Assembly (NCBI GenBank): GCA_964384345.1
Contig: CAYLKD010000003.1
Span: 1 to 64,000, forward strand
Direction: 5' to 3'
Source: JASLCR01 sp964384345
GTDB lineage: Bacteria; Patescibacteriota; Saccharimonadia; Saccharimonadales; Saccharimonadaceae
DNA: 64,000 nucleotides
Positions 17,151 through 25,784 of the stretch are shown one piece after another (position 1 is the stretch's first letter; every line of letters begins with the position of its first letter). The notes under the pieces are model-generated. The model did no database searches, had not been told where the DNA came from, and worked only from the letters and a program-made list of their open reading frames with translations. Both the position numbers and the translations under genes were made by a program.

Positions 17151-17400
17151 TGTGTTCCGCGCCAAAACACGAAAAGTGACAATATCATTTTAAAGGTCGA
17201 GAGCGCGTCGGGACTCGTACATAAGTACAAGGAGTACTAAAACTACATGCCAATAGCTATCAATTTTGCTCCCTCACGGAGTAAGAAGATCGCAGTGGAT
17301 GTGGTGCCTGCCGAATGGCAACTGTATATCGCACATTAGTAACTACTAGTGTGTGCATCTCATCCGTTAATTGCATTCGATGCGATTGACGACACAAAAG
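17151..17400 (+). ncRNA. Candidate small transcript with internal mini-ORF
   Basis: This fills the only gene-free stretch over 300 bases in the window (17070-17451). A consensus promoter precedes it and a terminator hairpin ends it, giving a predicted RNA of about 280 nt. The first 90 nt can form short stems (GTGTT/AACAC near 17151-17173 and CGAG/CTCG near 17199-17217). An AAGGAG at 17229-17234 precedes the 30-codon ORF at 17247. It could be an mRNA for a 30-residue peptide, a structured leader, or a non-coding RNA. I do not recognise tmRNA, 6S, SRP or RNase P RNA features. Confidence 0.45.
17247..17339 (+). CDS. Possible 30-residue small protein
   Basis: ATG to TAG, 30 residues, beginning MPIAINFAPSRSKK and ending QLYIAH. 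It is preceded by AAGGAG with a 12-nt gap, a little long. It sits in a dedicated transcription unit (promoter 17116, terminator 17401), which is the main support. No hydrophobic segment or known motif. Coding status is uncertain. Confidence 0.35.
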   Translation: MPIAINFAPSRSKKIAVDVVPAEWQLYIAH

Positions 17401-17432
17401 AAATCACCCCAAGGCACCGGGGTGATTTTGTT
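17401..17432. terminator. Intrinsic terminator, usable from both sides
   Basis: 10-bp stem AAATCACCCC / GGGGTGATTT (17401-17410 with 17419-17428), loop AAGGCACC, with T/A runs on both sides. It ends the 17.15-kb transcript and, on the other strand, the dsbA-like gene. Confidence 0.8.
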
Positions 17433-17451
17433 ATAGTGCAGTAACTACGGA

Positions 17452-18207
17452 CTATTTCGTGCTAGGAAGTGTGACTCCTGCTTCTTTTAGCGCAGGCTGA
17501 ACAATTAGTTTATCGAAGGCGTCAGCATTTGACCAGACGAGTGCAGCACCACTGACATTTGCTTCAACTAATTTATCATCTTTGTAGTACTGATTGACTT
17601 CTTTGCCATTGAGATAAAATGTTGGCGTACCTGTAACTCCAGCCTTTTTTCCAAGCGCTATATCAAAGTTGATCTTTTTATTTGTCTGCTTTGTTTGATT
17701 GTTGTATGTATCAATAAACTTTTGACGATCGAGCCCGATCTGCTCAGCGTAATTCGCATACAGCTCAGTGCGATCTGTCGCGCTAGCTGATTCCCATGCT
17801 TTTTGGTTGGCGTACAACGCATCGTGCATTGGCCAGTATTTCCCGAGCAGTCCGGCTGCTTCTGCTGCCGCCGCTGCTGCGCGTGCATTTGGATGCAACG
17901 TAGAAAGAGGGAAGTTACGAAATACAAATTGCATCTGGTTCTTGTATTTATCTGTTACTGTTTTGATGGGTTCGTATGCTGAACCACAGCCAGGACATTG
18001 GAAGTCCCCGTATTCGATGAGAGTTACTTTTGCTTTTGATGCGCCAGAAGTATGATCAGCAATCCCACCGGATGCGTCGGCTGCACTCTGAATACTCTGT
18101 ATGTCAATAGTACTGACATCTACCTTGTCTCTGCCGGCAAGATACAAAAGTCCTCCAAATAGAACGACCACAATTGCAATAAAAATAATCCAAGTACGTT
18201 TTGTCAT
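17452..18207 (-). CDS. Membrane-anchored DsbA-like thiol-disulfide oxidoreductase
   Basis: A 251-residue extracytoplasmic thioredoxin-fold protein. One N-terminal helix (about 5-24) anchors it; the DsbA-type domain starts near residue 58. The active site is GDFQCPGCGSAY (Cys71-Pro-Gly-Cys74), and the cis-Pro loop is GVTGTPTFYLNG. Proteins of this type (BdbD/thioredoxin_4 group) form or shuffle disulfides in exported proteins, which fits the many exported proteins with paired cysteines in this window. A partner quinone reductase (DsbB or VKOR) is not encoded here. Good Shine-Dalgarno (GGAGGAAG) precedes ATG. Confidence 0.92.
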   Translation of the reverse strand: MTKRTWIIFIAIVVVLFGGLLYLAGRDKVDVSTIDIQSIQSAADASGGIADHTSGASKAKVTLIEYGDFQCPGCGSAYEPIKTVTDKYKNQMQFVFRNFPLSTLHPNARAAAAAAEAAGLLGKYWPMHDALYANQKAWESASATDRTELYANYAEQIGLDRQKFIDTYNNQTKQTNKKINFDIALGKKAGVTGTPTFYLNGKEVNQYYKDDKLVEANVSGAALVWSNADAFDKLIVQPALKEAGVTLPSTK

Positions 18208-18290
18208 AATATTTGCTTCCTCCAGATAGCTGTATATAGTGTAGCTGAATTGTCGTATGACCTCAAGAGACTTTGGGGTACAATAAACTT

Positions 18291-19292
18291 ATGATTATAT
18301 TGTTTGTCTTGTTAGTTGCGGCACTTATTGTGCTTGCAGCAGTTGAAGTACCAACCGGTACGCTTGGAGCTTATGAGCGTGCTCGACGGATACGTGCAGG
18401 CAAAAAAGACACTATCGAAGTAGAAAGAGAGCTGTATCATGACGATCTAGTCTCATTGATCTATGCGATTCGAGCACTACTGCTAGCACTATCTACGATA
18501 ATTGCACTTGCAACATTTGACTGGGCATTAGGAAGCATAGTCGCTCTTGTTGTAGCGCTTGAGTATGGATTCGTATCTCGGATGTCGTTGGCCCGGCGTT
18601 TTGCTGCACGAGCATATGAAAAAACTGAGCGACATTTATTTCATGCAGTTGAACACTATCCAAAAGTTTTTTCAGCCATTCGTGTATTTATACCTGAAGC
18701 ACCGCAGTTACAACTACATTCAAAAGATGAGCTCACTCATATAGTGAAATCATCGACCGCTCTTACTGCTAACGAAGCAAAGTTGATCACCAACAGCCTA
18801 CGTTTTTCGGAGGTACTCGTTCGTGAAGTTATGACACCTCGAGCGGTTATTGATGCTGTTAATAGCTCAGAGTTACTTGGACCACTTGTTCTTGATGAGC
18901 TGCACAAGAAAGGGCATAGTAGATATCCTGTTACTGAAAACGATATTGACCATGTCGTCGGTATATTGCACCTTCGAGATGTACTAGCAGTTGATGGCAC
19001 AAAAAAACATACATTAAAAGTTACCTCAGCCATGGAAGCTCGGGTATTGTATATACACGAAGAGCAAACACTCGCACACGCACTTGATGCATTTTTGAAA
19101 ACACATCACCACTTATTTATTGTCGTCAATGAGTTCCGTGAGACGGTTGGACTGCTCACTCTTGAGGATGCCATAGAAGCATTACTCGGTCGAAAGATCG
19201 TTGATGAGTTTGATGCTCATGATGATTTGCGTGTTGTTGCAGCTAGAAATCCGAGAGCGAATAACACTTTTCAGAACTCTCAGGACGTTTAA
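18291..19292 (+). CDS. CBS-domain membrane protein (CorC/TlyC-like)
   Basis: A 333-residue protein with two or three N-terminal hydrophobic segments (about 1-20 and 57-95) and a C-terminal CBS pair (about 185-310). The first CBS motif has the family hallmark VREVMTPR, followed by SRYPVTENDIDHVVGILHLRDVL; the second has HHLFIVVNEFRETVGLLTLEDAIEALLG. These are typical of the CorC/CNNM-type magnesium-related group, although the DUF21 membrane domain is much shorter than usual. I chose ATG at 18291: TACAAT (18279-18284) ends 6 nt before it, so the mRNA is likely leaderless. The 3' end overlaps the convergent antiporter gene by 4 bases. Confidence 0.85.
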   Translation: MIILFVLLVAALIVLAAVEVPTGTLGAYERARRIRAGKKDTIEVERELYHDDLVSLIYAIRALLLALSTIIALATFDWALGSIVALVVALEYGFVSRMSLARRFAARAYEKTERHLFHAVEHYPKVFSAIRVFIPEAPQLQLHSKDELTHIVKSSTALTANEAKLITNSLRFSEVLVREVMTPRAVIDAVNSSELLGPLVLDELHKKGHSRYPVTENDIDHVVGILHLRDVLAVDGTKKHTLKVTSAMEARVLYIHEEQTLAHALDAFLKTHHHLFIVVNEFRETVGLLTLEDAIEALLGRKIVDEFDAHDDLRVVAARNPRANNTFQNSQDV

Positions 19293-20980
19293 ACACTTTC
19301 AACTGCTTGTTTACCGATGGTCACGATATGTTTTTGTCGGTAACGAGAGAATGCATCTTTATCCATGCCGTAGCGTTTGATATGAGTCGTTATGAAATCT
19401 GATCCTAGGAAACGCGGCAAAATAACGTAGCTCGCGCCATGTTCATATAGCTCCAACGCTTCTTCATAGGTTTGCGCGTGACATATGAAGATAATGTCTG
19501 GGTTGTGGCGATGAAGATACGTAAGAATTTGTCGATTTACCGTTTTATCGAGAATAGTACTGGCAGCAAAATTGGCACGACTGGCATTGATCTCTTCAAG
19601 AAACTCTTCATCAGTTGCATCTCCATACGCATGACGAACGCCTTGGGCTTCGAGGTGCTCTATGATCTCGGGATCATAATCCACGACGAGATAGCGCTGT
19701 TTGGTCTCACGAAAAAGTTGTAAGAATTCGTGACCACCGTGATGATAGCCAAACAAAATACTTGAATACAATGCATGCCGCTGCTTGCGTTCCTTGACGT
19801 TTTTCCGCTCGAATATATCTAGACGTTTTTCAAATAGCTTATAGAGCGTATCGTCATACTTCATCAAATAAGATGACGTGGCAATCGTAATTAATGCCAC
19901 GAGCGTCATGATACTTGTGGTTGTGTCGTCTATGAGTTTGAAATTGTAGGCAAGAACGACAAGTACGATCGAAAATTCACTGATTTGCGACAAGTGCACG
20001 CCTGTTTTAAAACTTGTTAGCTTAGTATAACCAAGGCGACCAAGACTAAACATCACAAAGATTGGCTTGCCAAAAATAACGATCGCGGACAAAACAAGCG
20101 CGGGTAGTAAGACACTCCAAAAGTTGGTAAAGTGGAACGATTCACCAAGAGACACAAAAAATAAAATGACGAAGAAATCACGTAGTGGCTTGAGCCGTGC
20201 ACTCATTTCGGTAGCATACGGCAGAGAAGACAAACTAACACCGGCAAATAAGGCACCAACTTCATGTGAAAAGCCAGCGAGTGAAAATAGTGTTGAAATG
20301 CCAAATCCCCATGCAATCGCAAATACAAATAAGAATTCTTGACTTTTGGCTAATTGCTTAGAGAAGTAGGGGACAATTTTTGCACCAACCACAAACAGGA
20401 ATAGACCTAGTCCAAAGGCCTTTAGGGCTAGCCAAATTATATCTTGTGGAGTGAGACTATCCCCGGTAGAGAGCGCAGTGATTACCAGCATCGCGATCGT
20501 TGCTACAACATCATCAACGATGATGACTCCGATTGCGATTTGGCCATGCAAGCGGCTGACCTCTTTTTTATCAGACAATGCTTTGATGATGATGATAGTA
20601 CTACTAAAGAATAGTGCTAAGCCGACAATTAATGAGGTGATTGTATCACAGCCCATCAGGTAGCTTGCTGTATAGCCTAAACCACCTACGAGAGTTAATA
20701 GGAGCGAGGCCGTCACAAGGGATACTTTACCGAGACTACGAATGACACCAATATTCATGCCAAGACCGATGATGAAGAGTAGTAGCGTGATACCTATTTC
20801 ACTAAAGCCCTCAAACGCGTCTTTGGCATGAATAATATCGAGCAAAAGCGGACCGACTAAAATTCCAGTCAAAATGTAGCCCAATATGAGCGGTTGCTTG
20901 AGATAACGCATCAAACCGGCGACTAACGCGACAATGATGAGTACGAGACTTAGTTCAGAAAATATATCTTGACTATACAT
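19289..20980 (-). CDS. CPA2-family cation/proton antiporter with TrkA-N domain
   Basis: A 563-residue protein of the KefB/YbaL type. The first 385 residues form a 12-13 helix Na+/H+ exchanger domain with LLFIIGLGMNIGVIRSLG and the ion-site region GVIIVDDVVATIAML (paired Asp). The C-terminal 150 residues are a Rossmann RCK/TrkA-N domain (RYLVVDYDPEIIEHLEAQG, then YGDATDEEFL) that senses nucleotides. Members exchange K+ or Na+ for protons and help with pH and redox stress. Convergent with the CBS-domain gene and overlapping it by 4 bases; no terminator lies between them. Confidence 0.92.
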   Translation of the reverse strand: MYSQDIFSELSLVLIIVALVAGLMRYLKQPLILGYILTGILVGPLLLDIIHAKDAFEGFSEIGITLLLFIIGLGMNIGVIRSLGKVSLVTASLLLTLVGGLGYTASYLMGCDTITSLIVGLALFFSSTIIIIKALSDKKEVSRLHGQIAIGVIIVDDVVATIAMLVITALSTGDSLTPQDIIWLALKAFGLGLFLFVVGAKIVPYFSKQLAKSQEFLFVFAIAWGFGISTLFSLAGFSHEVGALFAGVSLSSLPYATEMSARLKPLRDFFVILFFVSLGESFHFTNFWSVLLPALVLSAIVIFGKPIFVMFSLGRLGYTKLTSFKTGVHLSQISEFSIVLVVLAYNFKLIDDTTTSIMTLVALITIATSSYLMKYDDTLYKLFEKRLDIFERKNVKERKQRHALYSSILFGYHHGGHEFLQLFRETKQRYLVVDYDPEIIEHLEAQGVRHAYGDATDEEFLEEINASRANFAASTILDKTVNRQILTYLHRHNPDIIFICHAQTYEEALELYEHGASYVILPRFLGSDFITTHIKRYGMDKDAFSRYRQKHIVTIGKQAVESV

Positions 20981-21057
20981 GTGTGTTTTAATAGTTTTCT
21001 ACTTTTAGTATGCCAGTTCCATCTGTTCTTCGCAAGTCAACAGTGGTATACTGCCAC

Positions 21058-21177
21058 TATAATGATCAAACGTGTTACATCTAATAGAAATCTTCTGGGT
21101 CAGTCTCTAGCACTCATCGGCGGCTAGCATGACGGTAGACCCATCTTCCAGCTGAGATTAGTATTTCAATTAAGGAG
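21058..21177 (+). promoter_or_regulatory. aspS promoter and structured 5' leader
   Basis: TATAAT at 21058-21063 has a weak -35. The transcribed leader of about 115 nt can fold into a hairpin with GGGTC near 21098 pairing with GACCC near 21140 and CTAGC/GCTAG inside, then a Shine-Dalgarno AAGGAG (21172-21177). A 21-codon ORF (21062-21127) lies in it but its ATG overlaps the -10 box. T-box landmarks are absent. Confidence 0.45.
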
Positions 21178-21187
21178 TTTCTACTAC

Positions 21188-22930
21188 ATGACACGAATTC
21201 TTGCAAACAAAGTGACCGAAACATCTGGTCAAGTTGTAACGGTAAAAGGTTGGGTGCAAAGTCGCCGCGACCATGGCGGATTAATATTTATTGACCTGCG
21301 CGACCACACGGGATTGACACAGCTCGTTATTCACCCAGAAAAAGCTGAGGCGTTTCGTCTCGCAGAACAAGTACGAGATGAGTATGTACTTGCAGCTACA
21401 GGGTTGGTTACCGAGCGCACTGATGGCTTAAAAAATGACAAAGTGGTTTCTGGGACCGTTGAGCTTGTTGTTGATGAGCTGGTGATTTTAAATAAGGCAG
21501 AAACGTTGCCTATTCAGCCATTTTCCGAGCAGCAGGCAAATGAAGAGCTACGACTCAAATTCCGTTATCTTGACCTTCGTCGTCCGAAGATGCAAGAGAT
21601 GCTTACAAAACGCGCCCAAATGTTTGGTTATATTCGTAGCTTCATGGAAACGCATGAATTCCTCGAGGTCACAACCCCGATTTTAGCGAGTTCAAGTCCT
21701 GAGGGTGCACGTGATTTTCTCATTCCTTCACGCCTACATGAAGGAAAATTTTATGCTTTGCCGCAAGCACCGCAGCAATTCAAGCAGCTACTCATGGTGG
21801 GTGGTGTCTCGCGCTACTACCAAATCGCTGCTTGTTTTCGCGACGAAGACCCGAGAGCAGATCGATTGTATGGTGAGTTTTACCAGCTTGACACAGAAAT
21901 GAGTTTCGTCGAGACAGGTGAAGAAGTACGCCAGATGTTTGACCCACTAATTTCGTCACTCTCGACTAATTTTGCTGGTAAAACACTGCACTCCGAGAAT
22001 ATTCCGCGTATTCCGTATAGTGAAGCTATGGAACGTTTTGGTACCGATAAGCCAGATTTGCGCTTTGGCATGGAACTCATTGAACTCACAAACGTTTTTG
22101 CAATTACTGAATTTGGTGTCTTCAAGAATGCCGACGCAGTCAAAGCAATATGTGTCAAAAACGGCGCAAGTTTAAGTCGCAAACAGATTGACGATTTCAC
22201 CCAGATAGCCAAAAACGAAGGGGCTGGTGGTCTTGCCTACATTTCGTATGAAAATGGTGAAGCAAAGTCGCCAATAGCGAAATTCTTAACAGAATCTGAA
22301 CTGGCACAAGTCAAAGAAAGAACTGGCGCTGAGGACGGGGATACGATATTCTTTGGTGCTGATAGCCGCAATGTTGTCAACAAAGTACTCGGGCGCCTTC
22401 GATCTGAGTTTGCTACTCATTTTTCTCTCAAAGATCCAAATGTAGTTGCTTTAGCCTGGATAGTCGATTTTCCATTTTATGAATGGGATGAGACACGCAA
22501 AAAAGTCGATTTCGGCCATAACCCGTTTAGCATGCCAAAAGGTGGGTTAGATGCTTTGGCAGTCACAACTGACGATGAAAAGCTCGCAATCGTTGCAGAT
22601 CAATACGACATGGTCATGAACGGCTACGAAATCTGCTCAGGCGGCGTGCGAAATCACAATCCCGATGTGCTTTACCAAGTGTTCAGTTTATTAGGGTACG
22701 ACAAATCATATGTCGAGGATAAATTTGGCGCTATGTTGCATGCGTTTAAATATGGAGCACCACCACACGCCGGTTGCGCATTCGGTATCGACCGTATGTT
22801 TATGGAACTAATGAACGAATCAAACATTCGTGAAGTGATTGCTTTTCCAAAGAATGGATCGGGTGTCGATGTCATGATGAACTCGCCATCGACTGTCGAC
22901 GACGCACAGAAAAAAGACCTCGGGTTGTAG
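21188..22930 (+). CDS. aspS: Aspartyl-tRNA synthetase
   Basis: Class IIb synthetase that charges tRNA-Asp. OB-fold anticodon domain at about 1-105 (GWVQSRRDHGGLIFIDLRDHTGL), then the catalytic core with motif 1 (TPILASSSPEGARDF), motif 2 (YYQIAACFRDEDPRADR), a bacterial GAD insert (about 285-400) and motif 3 (GCAFGIDRMFMELM). At 580 residues it is a normal bacterial-type enzyme. A Shine-Dalgarno AAGGAG lies 10 bases before ATG. Whether it also charges tRNA-Asn (non-discriminating) cannot be decided here. It heads a possible transcript with the 22948 exporter. Confidence 0.97.
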   Translation: MTRILANKVTETSGQVVTVKGWVQSRRDHGGLIFIDLRDHTGLTQLVIHPEKAEAFRLAEQVRDEYVLAATGLVTERTDGLKNDKVVSGTVELVVDELVILNKAETLPIQPFSEQQANEELRLKFRYLDLRRPKMQEMLTKRAQMFGYIRSFMETHEFLEVTTPILASSSPEGARDFLIPSRLHEGKFYALPQAPQQFKQLLMVGGVSRYYQIAACFRDEDPRADRLYGEFYQLDTEMSFVETGEEVRQMFDPLISSLSTNFAGKTLHSENIPRIPYSEAMERFGTDKPDLRFGMELIELTNVFAITEFGVFKNADAVKAICVKNGASLSRKQIDDFTQIAKNEGAGGLAYISYENGEAKSPIAKFLTESELAQVKERTGAEDGDTIFFGADSRNVVNKVLGRLRSEFATHFSLKDPNVVALAWIVDFPFYEWDETRKKVDFGHNPFSMPKGGLDALAVTTDDEKLAIVADQYDMVMNGYEICSGGVRNHNPDVLYQVFSLLGYDKSYVEDKFGAMLHAFKYGAPPHAGCAFGIDRMFMELMNESNIREVIAFPKNGSGVDVMMNSPSTVDDAQKKDLGL

Positions 22931-22947
22931 ACGACAGGCAACAGTAA

Positions 22948-23877
22948 GTGTCAGCTAAAATCCATAATCATGCTGTGCTAGGTATCGTTGCTTTAGCGTG
23001 CTTAGCGTTTATTTATGGGTTAACTGCAGTAATGGCGCGTTATTTTAGTGATAGTGTCGGTATATTTGAGCAGTGGTATATACGCTTTTTAATAGCTGTC
23101 GTTGTAATGTTAATTGTATTTTGGCGTAAAATCGAATTGACGAAGTTTTTGCATCTGAGTACAAAAGAACGATGGCTATTAATCGTGCGAGGTACAGTTG
23201 GTTATGTTCTTGCCTCTGGATTATATGCGCTTTCTACTCAGTACGCGACGATTGGCTCTGTTGCTGTTATGCAGGTTTTGCCAATCACCGCACTTTTTGG
23301 TGTAATCATACTTCATGAATCACTTTCAAAAACGAGAGTAAGTCTAATAGTTGTATCGTTTGTCGGGGCGCTGTTGGTTGTGTTGCAAAGTTTCCACGCC
23401 CTTCATTTTGGCTTTGGAGAGATATTGTCGTTGATTTCCGCAGCAATGTTTTCGTTAACATTTGTACTTCGTAAATTTCAAACAGGCGAGTTAAATAACT
23501 ACGAACTCTCATTCGGCACAATTGCGATTGGTTGCATCATAAATTATCTGCTTGCGGCTGTGTTCCAAAAAGCAGCGTATCCACACGCCGGCGTATTTGA
23601 GCCACACCTTGGTCTACTTTTTGTTGGAGCGGGGATTCTTAGTGTTGGAATGGGGCTTTTATCCAGCTATGGGTTCGAACATGTCAAAGCAACTACGGCG
23701 AGTGTCATACTTGATCTTGAGCTCGTGTTTGGTGTCGGGCTTGGCTATTTAATCTATCATGAAATGCTTACGTGGTTACAGACAATTGGAGCACTCATTA
23801 TCTTTATTTGTGCCGTTATCACAAGTTTGCTTGAAAACCGTAAAGGACAGCAATCTTTCCCAGTAGTGCCAGAGTAG
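22948..23877 (+). CDS. EamA/DMT-family transporter
   Basis: A 309-residue membrane protein with ten hydrophobic helices arranged as two EamA repeats (first about 8-145, second about 155-300), the drug/metabolite transporter fold. The phrase ATIGSVAVMQVLPITALFGVI after helix 3-4 is typical of the first repeat. It starts at GTG 17 bases after the aspS stop and may be cotranscribed with it. DMT members export amino acids, sugars-phosphates or drugs; the substrate is unknown. Confidence 0.88.
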   Translation: MSAKIHNHAVLGIVALACLAFIYGLTAVMARYFSDSVGIFEQWYIRFLIAVVVMLIVFWRKIELTKFLHLSTKERWLLIVRGTVGYVLASGLYALSTQYATIGSVAVMQVLPITALFGVIILHESLSKTRVSLIVVSFVGALLVVLQSFHALHFGFGEILSLISAAMFSLTFVLRKFQTGELNNYELSFGTIAIGCIINYLLAAVFQKAAYPHAGVFEPHLGLLFVGAGILSVGMGLLSSYGFEHVKATTASVILDLELVFGVGLGYLIYHEMLTWLQTIGALIIFICAVITSLLENRKGQQSFPVVPE

Positions 23878-23917
23878 CGTATACTTAGAGAGTAAACTTA
23901 AGAAAGGACGTAACAAA

Positions 23918-24139
23918 TTGGATACTACAATCATTACGCTTTTGACGATTGCTGTAAGCCTTTTGTCAGTTGTTATAATTGCACTTCTTGCAGCCGTTAC
24001 GATGGTGATAATCAAAGTGAACCGTATTACTAAGAGTATTGATATGATAACATCCAACTTATCATCAGCGACTGAATGGTTCAGCCCAGTAAAAGTATTT
24101 TCTGAAGCCGCAAAAGCAATTAATAATCTACGTAAATAA
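23918..24139 (+). CDS. Small membrane protein upstream of YtxH-like gene
   Basis: A 73-residue protein with one long N-terminal hydrophobic stretch (about 4-33) followed by an amphipathic helix (NRITKSIDMITSNLSSATEW). It begins at TTG after AAGAAAGGACG, and lies 14 bases before the YtxH-like gene. In other bacteria DUF948/YtxG-like small proteins of this layout sit beside YtxH, so it may be a functional analogue; the similarity is by layout only. Confidence 0.7.
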   Translation: MDTTIITLLTIAVSLLSVVIIALLAAVTMVIIKVNRITKSIDMITSNLSSATEWFSPVKVFSEAAKAINNLRK

Positions 24140-24153
24140 AGGAGAAAAAATTT

Positions 24154-24531
24154 ATGAATAAATTAGTCAATGTACTCGTCGCTAGTGTTGCAGGGTTTGC
24201 AGCTGGTATTCTCGTTGCACCAAAAAGCGGTAAAGAAACACGAGCAGACCTCAAAGTGAAATCGGATGAGGCAAAAGCAAAAGCAGAAGCTAAAAAAGCT
24301 CAACTTACCAAAGCTGCAAAAGAAGGTGCTGCAAGTTTTAAAAAAGGTGCAGCCCAAGTAGAAAAAGAAGCACGAGGCATGGCAAAAAGTGCTGCTGACT
24401 CTGGACGTGTTGTCCGTGATGAAGCTGGTCGTCTTGCTGAAGAAGCCAAGACACGAAGCGAGCGAGTCACAAATGATACCAAGCGTACATTAGGCCATGC
24501 TGACCACAGCGTTAAGCAAAACGTTAAATAG
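24154..24531 (+). CDS. YtxH-domain stress-type protein
   Basis: A 125-residue protein. The N-terminal 35 residues form the YtxH membrane hairpin (FAAGILVAPKSGKETRADLK is the family signature), followed by a long Ala/Lys/Glu-rich amphipathic helix resembling LEA proteins. YtxH proteins are general-stress envelope proteins in Bacillus. A strong Shine-Dalgarno AAAGGAG precedes ATG. Paired with the small membrane protein just upstream. It ends 2 bases from the convergent alkA stop. Confidence 0.82.
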   Translation: MNKLVNVLVASVAGFAAGILVAPKSGKETRADLKVKSDEAKAKAEAKKAQLTKAAKEGAASFKKGAAQVEKEARGMAKSAADSGRVVRDEAGRLAEEAKTRSERVTNDTKRTLGHADHSVKQNVK

Positions 24532-24533
24532 TT

Positions 24534-25145
24534 TTACGACTGCGGAGTATTTTGTAAGCTTCGCCAAATATACCAACTGGCAACCGATTCGTACGGGTGC
24601 CAGTTGTTTTTTGTAGCAATAAACATCACTTCCTCGGGAGTGGGTATTAACGTAAAATCATATAGTTTTCCAATGCCATTTCGAATGCCTAAATCACCAT
24701 ACGGCAGGACATCAAGCCTCCGCATACAAAAGATCAAAAACATATGAACCGTCCATACACCGATGCCTTTGATTTTCGTCAGCTCGTCAATGATTGTTTG
24801 ATTTGAAAGTTCATCGAGTTTCTCAAATCTAACTGAACCATCAATAATTTTTTGCGCTAAGTCTAGTATGTAACTAGCTTTTGGCCGTGATAAGCCAACA
24901 GCTCTGAGCTGCTCTAGGTCGGAAGCTATGATTTGCTCAGGTGCGGGCAATTCACCGCCAAATAACGTTTTGAATTTTTCTTCAATGCTGCGTGCTGCTT
25001 TGACGCTTAACTGTTGAGAAATGATGCTACTTACCAGCGCTTCATAATAATCAGTGTGTGCGCTGAACGTTGGGGCAGGGTAATGGGTAATCAATTCTGC
25101 AAGATGAGCATCAACCTTTTGAAGATGAAGCAAAGCATCTTCCAT
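24534..25145 (-). CDS. DNA-3-methyladenine glycosylase II (AlkA-type)
   Basis: A 203-residue HhH-GPD glycosylase that excises alkylated purines. The helix-hairpin-helix is LTKIKGIGVWTVHMF and the catalytic Asp lies in LPYGDLGIRNG; YYEALVSSIISQQLSVKAA near residue 30 is the conserved N-terminal helix. It lacks the N-terminal extra domain of E. coli AlkA and is close in size to the minimal Mag/AlkA enzymes. It directly follows the metallo-beta-lactamase gene (TAG ATG contact), so the three minus-strand genes msrA, MBL and alkA form an operon. Confidence 0.92.
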   Translation of the reverse strand: MEDALLHLQKVDAHLAELITHYPAPTFSAHTDYYEALVSSIISQQLSVKAARSIEEKFKTLFGGELPAPEQIIASDLEQLRAVGLSRPKASYILDLAQKIIDGSVRFEKLDELSNQTIIDELTKIKGIGVWTVHMFLIFCMRRLDVLPYGDLGIRNGIGKLYDFTLIPTPEEVMFIATKNNWHPYESVASWYIWRSLQNTPQS

Positions 25146-25784
25146 CTATAGATCGACTGTCATGCTGTCGATGCGTTTGTACGTGCCACCGTATATTTGC
25201 ATGAAGCCGGGCAACATGGTGTCAGACAATTTCTTACCAGTTGACGACAAGATTGCGTCATGAGTTGGAAATGCCATTGTAGGTTTAACTTCTGCTATAT
25301 AATCAATCACTTCACTCATCTTGAGCCATGGCGCTGCGACCGGCAAGGCAAGCACTGCAACTGGCTTGTTAGGCTGAGTAAAAGAATCACCCGGATAATA
25401 AACTGTGTCATTGACCATGACCGCGACGTTTTGATCTATTGGTAATGACGCATGAATTTCTGCATGATCACCACCAAAGAACTCGAGTTCAAATGGTCCG
25501 CAACTTATAGTTTCTCCTGCTGCAACTGCCTTATGTGAAAATGCTGCAGCTACAAGTGACTCATCGACTTGCTGCGGGCTATAAACTACAATATCTGGAT
25601 TACTGGCAAATAGCGCTTCAACTGCATTTATATCAAAATGATCAGCGTGTTTATGGGTGATGATTACAGCAACAACATTTTCTAGGGCTGGTAAGTCAGT
25701 CGTATATCCACCTGGATCAACAACAAGTACTTTTCCGTCTTTTTCTACAGTAAAACAGGCATGCTCGTATTTGGTTAATTTCAT
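25146..25784 (-). CDS. Metallo-beta-lactamase-fold hydrolase (UlaG-like)
   Basis: A 212-residue metal-dependent hydrolase. It starts KLTKYEHACFTVEKDG, has the metal-binding motif THKHADHFD (residues about 39-47) and later His/Asp ligands in FFGGDHAEIH and YYPGDSFT, an arrangement seen in UlaG-type L-ascorbate-6-phosphate lactonase relatives. The substrate is unknown. It overlaps msrA by 4 bases (ATGA) and has a good Shine-Dalgarno AAGGAGGAAG inside the msrA end. Confidence 0.87.
   Translation of the reverse strand: MKLTKYEHACFTVEKDGKVLVVDPGGYTTDLPALENVVAVIITHKHADHFDINAVEALFASNPDIVVYSPQQVDESLVAAAFSHKAVAAGETISCGPFELEFFGGDHAEIHASLPIDQNVAVMVNDTVYYPGDSFTQPNKPVAVLALPVAAPWLKMSEVIDYIAEVKPTMAFPTHDAILSSTGKKLSDTMLPGFMQIYGGTYKRIDSMTVDL

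Noticed and set aside
17151..17400. Possible tmRNA, 6S or SRP RNA
   Set aside because: No tRNA-like ends, no tag-like peptide, and no conserved SRP loop.
21058..21177. T-box riboswitch before aspS
   Set aside because: The conserved T-box antiterminator bulge is absent.
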